Shown here in pieces: positions 1 through 8,383 of a stretch of 35,247 bases of DNA; the stretch's first letter is position 1; every line of letters starts with the position of its first letter. The notes under the pieces are model-generated. The model did not search any database and had not been told where the DNA came from. It was given only the letters and a program-made list of their open reading frames with translations. Location of the stretch: assembly GCA_025965795.1 (NCBI GenBank), contig JAOPWH010000177.1:1-35247 (forward strand), read 5' to 3'. The position numbers and the translations under genes were made by a program. This DNA comes from Blastococcus sp. Lineage in GTDB: Bacteria; Actinomycetota; Actinomycetes; Mycobacteriales; Geodermatophilaceae.

Positions 1-853
1 GCGCGTCGGGCCAGGCGCGGGCGGCGCGGAGCCCGGCGAGCGCGATCGCGGCCGACTCGCCGGCCCGGCCCAGCCCGTCCACCACGGGGCCGCTCACGAC
101 CGGCCCCTCCCCGAACTCCTCGCTGACCCGCTGGGCCACCTTCTCGAGGTCCTCGGAGCCGCCGAGGACGACGACGAGCTGCTCGGCGTGGACGCCGACC
201 AGCACCTCGGTGCGCAGCGACCGGGCCGCCCGCCGCACCAGCGAGTGCGGGTCGTCGACCCCGGTCGGGGTGGCGCCCACCAGCACGACCACGGGCGTCA
301 TCGCCGCCCAGCCCAGTGCCGCCGCCCGGCCGGACAGCTCGTCGGACCGTTCCCCCCGCACCAGCGCGTCGACGACCAGGGCCTCCAGTCGTGCGTCCCA
401 GGCGCCGCGGTTCTCGGCGAAGCTGGCGTAGACGTGCGCGGTGGCGAAGGCGACCTCGCGGCTGAACTGCAGGACGGCGAGATGCAGGCTGTCCTCGTCG
501 CCCGGTTCGGCGACCGAGTCGACGTGGTCCTCCAGGACGTCGACGGTGACCCGGATGAGATCGACGGTCTGCTTGAGAGCGACCACCCGCACGAGTTCGC
601 GCGGGGCGGCGCCGAACACCTCGCCGGTCAGCCGTGGCGGCCGGCCCGGGTCGCGGCACCACTCCACGAGCGAGGCGATCCCCGCCTGCGCGACGAGGGT
701 CACCCAGGAGCGTCGGTCGGCCGGCATGGCGCGGAACCAGGAGAGCTCGTCGTCCATCCGGGCCACCGCTTTGGTGGCCAGGAGTCCCGACGACCGCTCG
801 AGCCGCCGCAGCGTCGCGGCGGTCGGCGCGCGGTTGCTCACCCGGCTGCTCAC
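1..853 (-). CDS. PucR/CdaR-type transcriptional regulator, 5' part (runs off left edge)
   Basis: The complement reads open from a GTG at 853 to the window edge, about 284 codons, so the C-terminus is missing. The protein begins VSSRVSNRAPTAATLRRLER and continues as a mixed alpha/beta regulator lacking an N-terminal HTH. This matches PucR/CdaR-family proteins, whose HTH lies at the C-terminus, here outside the window. Streptomycetes carry a relative of this type (FasR) beside fabD, where it activates the fatty-acid synthase operon. If synteny holds, fabD lies just left of the window; that is inference. A CATACT hexamer at 890-895 (minus strand), about 36 nt before the GTG, is a possible -10. 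The frame stays open upstream of the GTG for several codons, so the start is not certain. The gene is divergent from the PAP2 gene with under 30 bp between them. Confidence 0.78.
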   Translation of the reverse strand, partial: MSSRVSNRAPTAATLRRLERSSGLLATKAVARMDDELSWFRAMPADRRSWVTLVAQAGIASLVEWCRDPGRPPRLTGEVFGAAPRELVRVVALKQTVDLIRVTVDVLEDHVDSVAEPGDEDSLHLAVLQFSREVAFATAHVYASFAENRGAWDARLEALVVDALVRGERSDELSGRAAALGWAAMTPVVVLVGATPTGVDDPHSLVRRAARSLRTEVLVGVHAEQLVVVLGGSEDLEKVAQRVSEEFGEGPVVSGPVVDGLGRAGESAAIALAGLRAARAWPDA

Positions 854-880
854 GTCGCTCAGCGTGTCACGGCGGAACCG

Positions 881-1603
881 ATGGGCGAGAGTATGGCCGT
901 GAGTCTTCCTCCGGACGGCACCCAGGCCGTCACCCGTTCGCGTGCCGCGGGAGCGGTGCCGGCCGCGGTCGCCGTGACGGCGGCGTGTCTGGCCGTGCTG
1001 GCGCTCCTCGGGGCCGGTGTCCGCACGGGGTTCGGGCCGCAGCTGCGACTCGACGCCGCCGTCAGCGAGGCGCTCTACGCGGGCGACGACCGCGCCGGCG
1101 TCCTCGGGACACTGCTCGAGGTGCTCACCGCGCCGGGCTCGTCGGTGGTCCGGTTCGCCGTCTTCCTGCCGGTGCTGGTGCTCCTCCTGCGGCGGCGGGC
1201 CTGGTGGACGGCGGCCTGGCTGGTCACCGCGGTGGTGCTCGTGGCCCCGCTGACCGTGCTGTTCAAGAACCTGTTCGGCCGCGTACGCCCGGACTTCGCC
1301 GGGGGCGGCGCGCGATATGACTCGCTCAGCTTCCCGAGCGGGCACTCGTCGGGGATCGCGACCCTGGTGACCGTGGCGCTGATCCTGGCCTGGCCGCTGC
1401 TCGCCGCTCGCGCCCGGCGGTGGGCGCTGGCCGCCGGGGTGGTGCTGGTCGTGCTGGTCGGGCTGACCCGCATGTGGCTGGGCGTGCACTTCCTCTCCGA
1501 CGTCCTGGGTGGGTGGGCGCTCGGGATCGGCTGGAGCCTGCTGACGGCGCTGGTGTTCGGGGCGTTCGCCGAGGGCCGGGCGTCCTTGCGGCCGACGTCG
1601 TGA
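881..1603 (+). CDS. PAP2-family membrane phosphatase
   Basis: About 240 aa. It carries the complete phosphatidic-acid-phosphatase signature: K-x6-RP (KNLFGRVRP, about residues 129-137), PSGH (152-155) and R-x5-H-x3-D (in TRMWLGVHFLSD). Hydrophobic segments at about 25-45, 92-103, 111-128, 157-175 and 180-197, plus a C-terminal one, give the usual six-helix layout with the active site at the outer membrane face. The family removes phosphate from lipid phosphates such as phosphatidate or undecaprenyl pyrophosphate; the substrate cannot be read here. Two in-frame ATGs are possible (881 and 893); 881 has a GGCGGA-like ribosome site. The stop codon overlaps the next gene's GTG (GTGA), so the two are translationally coupled. 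Confidence 0.88.
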   Translation: MGESMAVSLPPDGTQAVTRSRAAGAVPAAVAVTAACLAVLALLGAGVRTGFGPQLRLDAAVSEALYAGDDRAGVLGTLLEVLTAPGSSVVRFAVFLPVLVLLLRRRAWWTAAWLVTAVVLVAPLTVLFKNLFGRVRPDFAGGGARYDSLSFPSGHSSGIATLVTVALILAWPLLAARARRWALAAGVVLVVLVGLTRMWLGVHFLSDVLGGWALGIGWSLLTALVFGAFAEGRASLRPTS

Positions 1604-2148
1604 CCGGTCTGGACCAGCGGATCGTCCTCACCGGCGACGACGGGTCGCTGGGGCCGCTGCTGCGGATCGCCGAGGACCGACTGCCGGCCGGGGAGTCCTA
1701 CGGTCGGCACGCACACCGGGCGGTGGACGTCGTCGCCGTCGTCCTCAGCGGGTCGCTGCGGCACGGCTGGGGCGACCGCCCCGTGGTCTCCGCCGGGGAC
1801 GTCGCCGTGCTGCGCTCCGGCGCCGGCCTCGACCACGACGAGACGGCCGGGGACGACGCCGTCCGGGTGCTGCAGTGCTACCTGCGCAGTGCCGGGCCCG
1901 ATGCGGACCCGTCCTACGAGGTGCACCGGGCGGCGTCCGGCTGGATCGACCTCGGCCGCACCGACGCCCGCCTGTGGGTGGCCCGTGTGCGGCCGGGCGC
2001 GTCGGTGACCGTGCCCACCGGGCTGCTGGTACTGCGCGGCGCCGACGGGGTGGTGCTGGAACAGCAGGCCGGGCGCCGGGTGTCCGAGCCGGGGGTCGCG
2101 CTCGTCTGGCAACTGGACAACGCCCGCCCGTCCTGGGCCCGCGACTAG
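1600..2148 (+). CDS. Pirin-like / cupin-fold protein
   Basis: About 182 aa starting at a GTG that overlaps the upstream stop by 4 nt. The first half has the cupin pattern typical of pirins: an early YGRHAHRAVDVVAVVLSG strand pair with metal-ligand histidines, then GDVAVLRSGAGLDHDE, matching the 'G-D-v-q-w-m-t-A-G-x-G-i-x-H-s-E' block. The second half (SYEVHRAASGWIDLG onward) resembles the second beta-barrel but is short, so this is a small pirin relative. Pirins bind one metal ion; some are quercetinases or redox sensors, and most are uncharacterised. The coupling to a PAP2 phosphatase gives no clear functional hint. Confidence 0.75.
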   Translation: MTGLDQRIVLTGDDGSLGPLLRIAEDRLPAGESYGRHAHRAVDVVAVVLSGSLRHGWGDRPVVSAGDVAVLRSGAGLDHDETAGDDAVRVLQCYLRSAGPDADPSYEVHRAASGWIDLGRTDARLWVARVRPGASVTVPTGLLVLRGADGVVLEQQAGRRVSEPGVALVWQLDNARPSWARD

Positions 2149-2204
2149 GTGTGCTGCCCGGGACGGCGAGCGCGACGCTGCGGGCCTGCGAGAGAGTGGG
2201 TCGC

Positions 2205-3404
2205 ATGCCGACCAGTGCGGACCTGCTCTCCGCTGCCTACAACGACGCCGACCGCACCATCGACCTGCGTCGTCGCCTGCACCGGCAGCCCGAGATCGGC
2301 CTGCACCTGCCCAGGACGCAGGCCGCGGTGCTCGACGCCTTCGCCGGCCTGCCGATCGAGATCACCACGGGAACGTCGACGAGTTCGGTCGTCGGAGTCC
2401 TCCGCGGCGCTCGCCCCGGCCCCACCTACCTGTTGCGCGGTGACATGGATGCCTTGCCGGTGCACGAGGACACCGGCCTGCCCTTCGCCTCGGAGGTGCC
2501 CGGCGCGATGCACGCGTGCGGGCACGACACCCACGTGGCGATGCTGCTCGGGGCCGCCCGCCTGCTGGCCGAGCGCCGGGATCTCATCACCGGGCAGGTC
2601 GTGTTCATGGTGCAGCCGGGGGAGGAAGGCTTCCACGGGGCCCGGTTCATGCTGGAGGAGGGGCTCCTGGACGTCGTCCCGGAGGCCCCGGTCAGCGGCG
2701 CCTTCGCGCTGCACATCTCCTCGACGCTGCCCAGCGGCAGCATCAACGTCCGGCCGGGACCGATGATGGCCGCGGCCGACCAGTGGCGCATGATCGTCCG
2801 AGGCCGGGGCGGGCACGCCTCCGAGCCCCACGCCGCCGCGGACCCGATCCCGGTGGCGGCCGAGATCGTGCTGGCCCTGCAGTCGATGGTGACCCGGCGG
2901 GTGGACGTGTTCGACCCGGCCGTGGTGACCGTCGCGCGCATCGAGGCCGGCAGCACCAACAACGTCATCCCGGACACCGCGTTCCTCGAGGGCACCATCC
3001 GCACGCTGTCGGCCGCCCAGCGGGCTGCCGTCGTCGCCTCCGTCCGCAGGGTGGGCACGCATGTGGGGGCGGCACACGACATGACCGTGGAGTTCGAGCA
3101 CCAGCAGGGCTATCCGGTCACGGTCAACGACCGCGGGGTGGCGGCTGAGGTGCTGCAGGCGGCCGCCGAACTGCTGGGTGCGCCGGCCAGCGTGCTGAGC
3201 CCGGCGCCGGAGATGGGGGCCGAGGACTTCTCCTACGTGCTGGAGAAGGTGCCCGGCGCGATGGCCTTCCTCGGCGCCCGCCCGCCGGGTGTCGACCCGG
3301 CGACCGCGCCGGCCAACCACTCGAACCTCGTGGTCTTCGACGAGGAGCCGCTGCCCGCGGGCGTCGCGCTCTACGCCGAGATGGCGCTCCGCGCACTCGC
3401 CTGA
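2205..3404 (+). CDS. M20-family amidohydrolase (hippurate/IAA-amino acid hydrolase type)
   Basis: 399 aa, the normal family length. Metal and catalytic positions are present: MHACGHDTH (C105, H107), PGEEG (E140-E141), ALH (H170) and a C-terminal NHSN histidine. LRRRLHRQPEIG near residue 21 and RGDMDALPV near 79 are standard for the M20D subgroup that cleaves N-acyl amino acids such as hippurate, N-acetyl amino acids or IAA conjugates. The dimerisation lid domain is residues about 180-290 (GRGGHASEPHAAADPI). The protein is cytoplasmic with no signal peptide. The ATG at 2205 is preceded by GAGAGTGGG. It lies 56 nt after the pirin gene and may share its transcript. The true substrate is not evident. 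Confidence 0.9.
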   Translation: MPTSADLLSAAYNDADRTIDLRRRLHRQPEIGLHLPRTQAAVLDAFAGLPIEITTGTSTSSVVGVLRGARPGPTYLLRGDMDALPVHEDTGLPFASEVPGAMHACGHDTHVAMLLGAARLLAERRDLITGQVVFMVQPGEEGFHGARFMLEEGLLDVVPEAPVSGAFALHISSTLPSGSINVRPGPMMAAADQWRMIVRGRGGHASEPHAAADPIPVAAEIVLALQSMVTRRVDVFDPAVVTVARIEAGSTNNVIPDTAFLEGTIRTLSAAQRAAVVASVRRVGTHVGAAHDMTVEFEHQQGYPVTVNDRGVAAEVLQAAAELLGAPASVLSPAPEMGAEDFSYVLEKVPGAMAFLGARPPGVDPATAPANHSNLVVFDEEPLPAGVALYAEMALRALA

Positions 3405-3580
3405 CCCCGCTCGGCACGGTTCCCGGGAGGCTCGTTGCCCAGCACCGTCTTCGCGGTGCCCACCCAGGCTCGGCGGTCCTGCACCTCGACCAGGCGCAGC
3501 TCCCTGCCCCGGAACAACCAACCGATCGCCAGGCGCTGCGGGCCGGCGGGAGCGGTTTCCTGCTCGAGGACGCGCCCAGC

Positions 3581-3619
3581 GGGGGCTGACGGCGCAGGCA
3601 ACCTGCGCCGTCAGCCCCC
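3581..3619. terminator. Perfect 18-bp hairpin, bidirectional terminator
   Basis: GGGGGCTGACGGCGCAGG (3581-3598) is the exact reverse complement of 3602-3619, with a CAA loop. It begins 6 nt beyond the aceE stop codon and lies about 180 nt downstream of the convergent M20 gene, so it can serve both strands. No strong U-tract follows on either side, as is common in actinobacteria. The 3405-3580 gap holds no gene with a credible start. Confidence 0.8.
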
Positions 3620-3624
3620 CTTCG

Positions 3625-6429
3625 TCAGGTCGCCGGGTGCGGGTCCGCCCGCTCGTCCACCGGCGCCGCCCGCACGTCCCGGATCTGGTACTTCTCGACC
3701 GCCTCACGGACTCTCGCCCGGTCGACGTCGCCGCGGTCGGCCAGCGAGGCCAGCGTGCGGACGACGACCGTCTCCGCGTCGACGTGGAAGTGGCGACGCA
3801 GCGCGGGCCGGGTGTCGGACAGCCCGAACCCGTCGGTGCCCAGGCTCGACATCCCGCCGGGGACGTAGGGCGCGAGCAGGTCGGGGACCGCGCGCATCCA
3901 GTCCGACACCGCCACGACGGGACCGGGAGTGTCCTGCAGCCGGGAGGTGACGTAGGGGACCTGCGGCTCCTCCTCGGGGTGCAGCAGGTTCCGCTGTGTC
4001 ACCTCGTCGGCCTGCCGGCGCAGCTCCGTCCAGGACGTCACCGACCAGACATCGGCCGAGACGCCCCAGTCGTCGGCCAGCAGCTCCTGTGCACGCAGCG
4101 CCCACGGCACCGCGACGCCCGAGGCCAGCAGCTGCGCCTTCGGGCCGTCCAGCTGCGGGCCCTCGGCGTAGCGGTACATGCCCGCCAGCAGGCCCTGGTG
4201 GTCGAGGTTCTCGGGCTCGGCCGGCTGCTTGAACGGCTCGTTGTAGACCGTCAGGTAGTACATGACGTCGGGGGAGCGGTGCCCACCCAGCGGCGCGCCC
4301 GGGTCCTCGCCGTACATGCGGACGATGGCATCCCTGGTGATGTGCGCGACCTCGTAGGAGAACGCCGGGTCGTAGGACACCACCGCCGGATTGGTGTGGG
4401 CGAGCAGGAGCGAGTGCCCGTCCTCGTGCTGGAGGCCTTCGCCGTTCAGCGTCGTCCGTCCGGCCGTCGCCCCCAGCAGGAAGCCGCGGGCCATCTGGTC
4501 GCCGGCTGCCCAGAAGGCGTCACCCGTGCGCTGGAACCCGAACATCGAGTAGAAGATGTAGATCGGGATCATCGGCTCGCCGTGGGTGGCGTAGGACGTG
4601 CCGACGGCGGTGAACGACGCCGCGGACCCGGCCTCGTTGATGCCCTCGTGGAGGATGACGCCCTTCTCCGACTCCTTGTACGCCATCATCAGTTCACGGT
4701 CGACCGAGGTGTAGCGCTGGCCGGCCGGGTTGTAGATCTTGTGCGACGAGAACAGGGAGTCCAGGCCGAACGTGCGGGCCTCGTCCGGGATGATCGGCAC
4801 GAAGCGCGGGCCGAGCTCGGGATCCTTGAGCAGCTCCTTGAGCAGGCGGACGAACGCCATCGTCGTCGCCACCTCCTGCTTGCCAGAACCTCGCCGCAGC
4901 ACGTCCAGTGCCTTGTCCTCGGGTGCCTTGAGCGCCTTGGCCTCCGACCGGCGCCGCGGCACCGCGCCACCGAGCTGGCGGCGGCGCTCGAGCATGTACT
5001 CCAGCTCGTCGGACCCCGCCTCGGGCTTGTAGTAGGGCGGCAGGGTCTTGTCGAGCGCGGAGTCGGGGATGTCGAGGAGGAGCCGGTCGCGGAAGAGTTT
5101 GAGGTCCTCGGCGGTCAGCTTCTTCATCTGGTGCGTGGAGTTGCGGCCCTCGAAGTGGCTGCCCAGCGTCCAGCCCTTGATGGTCTTGGCGAGGATGACC
5201 GTGGGCTGGCCCTTGTGTTCCTGCGCCGCCTTGAACGCCGCGTAGACCTTGCGGTAGTCGTGACCGCCGCGGGAGAGGTCCCACACCTCCTTGTCGCTCA
5301 TGTTCTCCACGAGCTTGCGGGTGCGTGGGTCCCGCCCGAAGAAGTGCTCGCGGACGAAGGCGCCGTCCTCGGCCTTGTAGGTCTGGTAGTCGCCGTCCGG
5401 GGTCTGGTTCATCAAGTTGACCAGGGCACCGTCGCGGTCGGCCGCCAGCAGCGCGTCCCACTCCCGGCCCCAGATCACCTTGATGACGTTCCAGCCGGCT
5501 CCCCGGAAGATCGACTCCAGCTCCTGGATGATCTTGCCGTTGCCGCGGACCGGGCCGTCGAGCCGCTGCAGGTTGCAGTTGACGACGAAGGTGAGGTTGT
5601 CGAGCTCCTCGCGGGCGGCGAGGCCGATCTCGCCCAGCGACTCCGGCTCGTCCATCTCGCCGTCACCGAGGAATGCCCAGACGTGCTGCTCGGAGGTGTC
5701 CTTGAAGCCGCGGTCGTGCAGGTAGCGGTTGAACCGGGCCTGGTAGATGGCGTTGATGGGGCCGAGGCCCATGGAGACGGTGGGGAACTCCCAGAATTCC
5801 GGCATGAGCCGGGGGTGCGGGTAGGACGACAGCCCGCCGCCGGGGTGGCTGACCTCCTGACGGAAGCCGTCCATCTGCCGCTCGGTGAGCCGGCCCTCGA
5901 GGAAGGCGCGCGCGTAGATGCCGGGGGAGGCGTGGCCCTGGAACCAGATCTGGTCGCCACCGCCCGGGTGGTCCTTGCCGCGGAAGAAGTGGTTGAAGCC
6001 GACCTCGTACAGCGACGCCGAGCTCGCGTAGGACGAGATGTGCCCGCCGACGCCGATGCCGGGCCGCTGCGCGCGGTGCACCATGATCGCCGCGTTCCAG
6101 CGGATGTAGGCGCGGATCCGACGCTCGACGTGCTCATCGCCGGGGAACCACGGCTCGCGCGTCGGCGGGATGGTGTTGATGTAGTCGGTGCTGCGCAACG
6201 CCGGGACGCCGACCTGCTGCTCACGGCTGCGCTCGAGGAGCCGCAGCATGACGTAGCGCGCGCGCTCGCGGCCGGCGTTGTCGACGACGGCGTCGAGCGA
6301 GTCCAGCCACTCCTGCGTCTCGTCGGGGTCGGTGTCGGGAAGTTGGCTGGGCAGCCCGTCGGTGATGACCGCTCGGGGCGTGCCTGAGTCGCGGGCGGGA
6401 TCTCCGTCCGACTGCTGCGGTGGGCTCAT
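3625..6429 (-). CDS. aceE: Pyruvate dehydrogenase E1 component, homodimeric type
   Basis: 934 aa from the ATG at 6429, which has GGGAGA 8 nt upstream; a GTG 12 codons earlier is open but less likely. The protein decarboxylates pyruvate with thiamine diphosphate and acetylates the E2 lipoyl domain. The ThDP motif is GDG (255-257) ending in NCN (284-286). The early [13 protein letters not shown] and [15 protein letters not shown] segments, and the mobile inner loop [11 protein letters not shown] with its conserved histidine, are typical of AceE and absent from alpha/beta-type E1. The rest ([26 protein letters not shown], [15 protein letters not shown] [12 protein letters not shown]) matches AceE throughout. 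In studied actinobacteria AceE works in a mixed PDH/2-oxoglutarate dehydrogenase assembly. No E2 or E3 gene is present here. It is divergent from the DUF3052 gene and ends just before a strong hairpin. Confidence 0.97.
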   Translation of the reverse strand: MSPPQQSDGDPARDSGTPRAVITDGLPSQLPDTDPDETQEWLDSLDAVVDNAGRERARYVMLRLLERSREQQVGVPALRSTDYINTIPPTREPWFPGDEHVERRIRAYIRWNAAIMVHRAQRPGIGVGGHISSYASSASLYEVGFNHFFRGKDHPGGGDQIWFQGHASPGIYARAFLEGRLTERQMDGFRQEVSHPGGGLSSYPHPRLMPEFWEFPTVSMGLGPINAIYQARFNRYLHDRGFKDTSEQHVWAFLGDGEMDEPESLGEIGLAAREELDNLTFVVNCNLQRLDGPVRGNGKIIQELESIFRGAGWNVIKVIWGREWDALLAADRDGALVNLMNQTPDGDYQTYKAEDGAFVREHFFGRDPRTRKLVENMSDKEVWDLSRGGHDYRKVYAAFKAAQEHKGQPTVILAKTIKGWTLGSHFEGRNSTHQMKKLTAEDLKLFRDRLLLDIPDSALDKTLPPYYKPEAGSDELEYMLERRRQLGGAVPRRRSEAKALKAPEDKALDVLRRGSGKQEVATTMAFVRLLKELLKDPELGPRFVPIIPDEARTFGLDSLFSSHKIYNPAGQRYTSVDRELMMAYKESEKGVILHEGINEAGSAASFTAVGTSYATHGEPMIPIYIFYSMFGFQRTGDAFWAAGDQMARGFLLGATAGRTTLNGEGLQHEDGHSLLLAHTNPAVVSYDPAFSYEVAHITRDAIVRMYGEDPGAPLGGHRSPDVMYYLTVYNEPFKQPAEPENLDHQGLLAGMYRYAEGPQLDGPKAQLLASGVAVPWALRAQELLADDWGVSADVWSVTSWTELRRQADEVTQRNLLHPEEEPQVPYVTSRLQDTPGPVVAVSDWMRAVPDLLAPYVPGGMSSLGTDGFGLSDTRPALRRHFHVDAETVVVRTLASLADRGDVDRARVREAVEKYQIRDVRAAPVDERADPHPAT

Positions 6430-6862
6430 GGGTCCATCGTCTCCCGAGTTGGGTAGCGGAGTCACGCGACCCGTCGGAGTTCCTCAGGAGTCGCGGGTTC
6501 CAGGATCCGCCCTCGTCGTGTCGCAAGCCCGGAACGGCAAGGATTCGGCGCAGGCTTGCGCCAGCCCCGCCATGCCCTACGCTTCCGCCAGCGGTGGCGC
6601 GGAACCGGCCCCGTACCGGACGACCACACGGTCGTCTCGCCGAACGGGACCGAGAGGGGTGACATGACCGGGGTGCGGGCTACCTCCCCGCTGGTCGTGA
6701 TCGCCCCGGGCAGCCGCCGTCCGGTCGCCTCCGCCACGCGTCAGCCCTCGCCGGGCCATCTGGGCGACCGCCCGTGAGGTGTCCGCGCGCATCCGGCGTC
6801 TCGACAAGGCACCATCCACCCCACCACCGATCAGCAGTCCCACCCATGGAGGAGCAGCACGG
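6430..6862. promoter_or_regulatory. Divergent regulatory region between aceE and the DUF3052 gene
   Basis: 433 bp without a confident protein gene. An inverted repeat GGCGCA-GGCT-TGCGCC lies at 6547-6562. Overlapping it, a rightward promoter can be proposed: TTGCGC (6556-6561), 16-bp spacer, TACGCT (6578-6583). A further hairpin, GACGACC-ACAC-GGTCGTC (6619-6636), would lie in the resulting leader of about 270 nt before the DUF3052 start. Promoter assignment is inference from hexamer matches only. Confidence 0.4.
6664..6777 (+). CDS. Possible 37-aa leader peptide
   Basis: A short frame from ATG 6664 has a good ribosome site (GAGAGGGG, 5 nt spacing) and encodes a basic, Pro/Arg/Ser-rich peptide (MTGVRATSPLVVIAPGSRRP...). 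It lies in the predicted leader of the DUF3052 gene, 85 nt before that start, and just after a 7-bp hairpin. I recognise no family. It may be a translated upstream ORF or chance; the ribosome site is the only real support. Confidence 0.25.
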   Translation: MTGVRATSPLVVIAPGSRRPVASATRQPSPGHLGDRP

Positions 6863-7282
6863 ATGAGTGTCGACAGCGCCGGCATGGCGGCCCGGCTGGG
6901 CATCAAGCCGGGCATGGTCGTGCAGGAGCTCGGCTGGGACGAGGACGCCGACGAGGATCTGCGCGACTCCATCATCGAGGCCGTCGGCAGTGAGATGGTC
7001 GACGAGGACACCGACGAGGTGGCCGACGTCGTCGTGCTGTGGTGGCGGGAGGACGACGGCGACCTGTTCGACGCCCTCACCGACGCCATCACCTCCCTGG
7101 CCGACGACGGCGTCGTGTGGCTCCTGGTGCCCAAGTCGGGGCGCCCGGGCCACGTCGAGCCCGGTGACGTCACCGAGGTGGCCCCCACCGCTGGCCTGTC
7201 CCAGACGAGCAGCATCTCCGCGGCCAAGGACTGGTCGGGCATCCGCCTGGTCACCCCGAAGACGGCGCGCACGCGTCGCTGA
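6863..7282 (+). CDS. DUF3052 family protein
   Basis: 139 aa. The start ATG has GGAGGAG 8 nt upstream. The protein is acidic, with a Rossmann-like series of short hydrophobic strands (VVVLWW, VVWLLVP) separated by acidic helices. It matches the actinobacterial DUF3052 family (MAARLGIKPGMVVQELGWDEDAD... and a C-terminal SISAAKDWSGIRLVTPK). The function is unknown. It commonly lies between aceE and an ahpE/bcp peroxiredoxin gene, as here, with only 14 nt to the next start, so the two probably form one transcript. Confidence 0.85.
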   Translation: MSVDSAGMAARLGIKPGMVVQELGWDEDADEDLRDSIIEAVGSEMVDEDTDEVADVVVLWWREDDGDLFDALTDAITSLADDGVVWLLVPKSGRPGHVEPGDVTEVAPTAGLSQTSSISAAKDWSGIRLVTPKTARTRR

Positions 7283-7296
7283 GGGACGATCGGGGC

Positions 7297-7758
7297 ATGA
7301 GCCTCACCGTCGGCGATCGTGCGCCCGAATTCAGCCTTCCCAACCAGGACAAGCAGGTCGTCTCCCTCGCGGAGCTGCGGGGTACCCCCGCCCTGCTGGT
7401 CTTCTTCCCGTTCGCCTTCTCCGGTCTGTGCACTGGTGAGCTGTGCCAGCTGCGCGACGAGCTGGCCGTCTACGCCGACGCCGGGGTGACGGTGCTGGCC
7501 ATCAGCACCGACCCGGTGTTCAGCCTCAGGGCCTTCCGCGAGAAGGAGGGCTTCGACTTCGCCCTTCTCTCGGACTTCTGGCCGCACGGGGCGACCGCCC
7601 AGGCCTACGGCGCGTTCAACGCGAAGGCCGGCATGGCCCTGCGGGCGACGTTCCTGATCGACGCCGACGGCATGGTCACCTTCGCCGAGGTCAACGCGCC
7701 CGGCGACGTCCGCGAGCAGTCGGGCTGGAAGAAGGCGGTCATCTCGCTGGCTGCGTGA
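7297..7758 (+). CDS. ahpE: AhpE-type peroxiredoxin with an additional cysteine
   Basis: 153 aa cytoplasmic thioredoxin-fold peroxidase that reduces hydroperoxides and peroxynitrite. The active-site segment FFPFAFSGLCTGELCQLRDEL places the peroxidatic cysteine at C45, as in mycobacterial AhpE. Unlike classical one-Cys AhpE (which has Asp in CxGELDQ), this protein has a second cysteine at C50. The +5 spacing is the same as the C45/C50 pair of Bcp-type atypical two-Cys peroxiredoxins. The start ATG follows GAGGGA. It is likely co-transcribed with the DUF3052 gene. Confidence 0.9.
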   Translation: MSLTVGDRAPEFSLPNQDKQVVSLAELRGTPALLVFFPFAFSGLCTGELCQLRDELAVYADAGVTVLAISTDPVFSLRAFREKEGFDFALLSDFWPHGATAQAYGAFNAKAGMALRATFLIDADGMVTFAEVNAPGDVREQSGWKKAVISLAA

Positions 7759-7776
7759 AACACGACGTCCTCCCCG

Positions 7777-7797
7777 CCCCTCGCACGCTCGGAGGGG
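7777..7797 (+). terminator. Weak hairpin after the peroxiredoxin gene
   Basis: CCCCTC (7777-7782) pairs with GAGGGG (7792-7797) around a 9-nt loop, 18 nt after the stop codon. There is no U-tract. It is a plausible end for the DUF3052-ahpE transcript. Confidence 0.35.
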
Positions 7798-7843
7798 TGC
7801 CGGGAGGGGGTCAGGCGCCCGGGGCACCTAGCCTGGGCGCTCC

Positions 7844-7915
7844 GGGCGCGTAGCTCAGCGGTAGAGCTCTCGCCTTACAAGCGAGCGGTCGCAGGTTCGA
7901 ACCCTGCCGCGCCCA
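7844..7915 (+). tRNA. tRNA-Val (anticodon UAC)
   Basis: A complete cloverleaf: acceptor GGGCGCG with CGCGCCC, D-stem GCTC/GAGC, anticodon stem CTCGC/GCGAG with loop CTTACAA (anticodon TAC at 7876-7878), and T-arm GCAGG-TTCGAAC-CCTGC. The discriminator is A (7915); CCA is not encoded. A TAGCCT hexamer at 7829-7834 is a possible -10. The 3' part from 7878 is duplicated at 10267-10301, so this gene is the integration target of the adjoining element and is restored by it. Confidence 0.97.
7878..7912. repeat. attL: left copy of 35-bp direct repeat (within tRNA-Val)
   Basis: It covers the last anticodon base, the anticodon-stem 3' strand, variable loop, T-arm and most of the acceptor 3' strand. 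It is identical over 35 bp to 10267-10301; sequences diverge immediately outside on both sides. Confidence 0.9.
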
Positions 7916-8383
7916 CTTTTAAGCCCTTGACCTGCGTTTTTCTCTGGAGCTTCGGAGCCTTCCGGACTCACGTACTCACTGAGTTACAGATCATGCCGTC
8001 GCGCCTCACGCGCTTGCGGTTACCAGGTGAGGAGAAGGCACCCGGCCGGTCGCGCCGGGCGCGGGTCTTCGATGAGCCGCCCTCGCCGTCGCGGTCGGCG
8101 TCGCCCCCTCACGGAGGGGCGGGTCGGCGCCTGTGCCGTTCCTTGGCCTACCGCGACACGCCGCCACCGAGAACTCAGACCGGGCTTCCCCCTCGCAGTC
8201 GGCAGGCGACCACCGAGAACGCCGAAAACTTGCGGTGACTTTCTGCTCGCCCGTCGGGCTACGGTCCGTGTCAGCCCCACGACGCGGTCCGTGTCAGCCC
8301 CACGACGCGGGGCGGCCCCCAGGCCCGGCTGCAACCGGACGCGAGGGCCTTGACTCCCCCTGAGTGACCAGGAGAAGCCCGCC
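7916..8383. other. Element left end, no confident gene
   Basis: Between the tRNA and the first element gene I see no credible coding frame. The stretch holds an imperfect palindrome, GTACTCAC-TGAGTTAC (7972-7987), possibly an integrase arm or excision-factor site, and a GC-rich stretch. A 23-bp tandem duplication lies at 8263-8308. It is presumably the element's regulatory region. Confidence 0.5.
8263..8308. repeat. 23-bp tandem repeat, two perfect copies
   Basis: The unit starts GGTCCGTGTCAG and ends CCACGACGC; copies are 8263-8285 and 8286-8308. It ends 75 nt before the start of the first cassette gene. It could be a repressor binding array or a simple slippage duplication. Confidence 0.85.

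Noticed and set aside
15-880. Plus-strand frame extending the PAP2 protein by more than 200 residues
   Set aside because: That region translates to Arg/His/Gly-rich noise in plus and to a coherent PucR-type protein in minus; the PAP2 fold begins after about 920.
3289-6387. Very long open frame on the plus strand antisense to aceE
   Set aside because: It is a mirror of aceE codon structure in high-GC DNA (His/Arg/Val/Asp-rich, no domain). The minus-strand protein matches AceE along its whole length.
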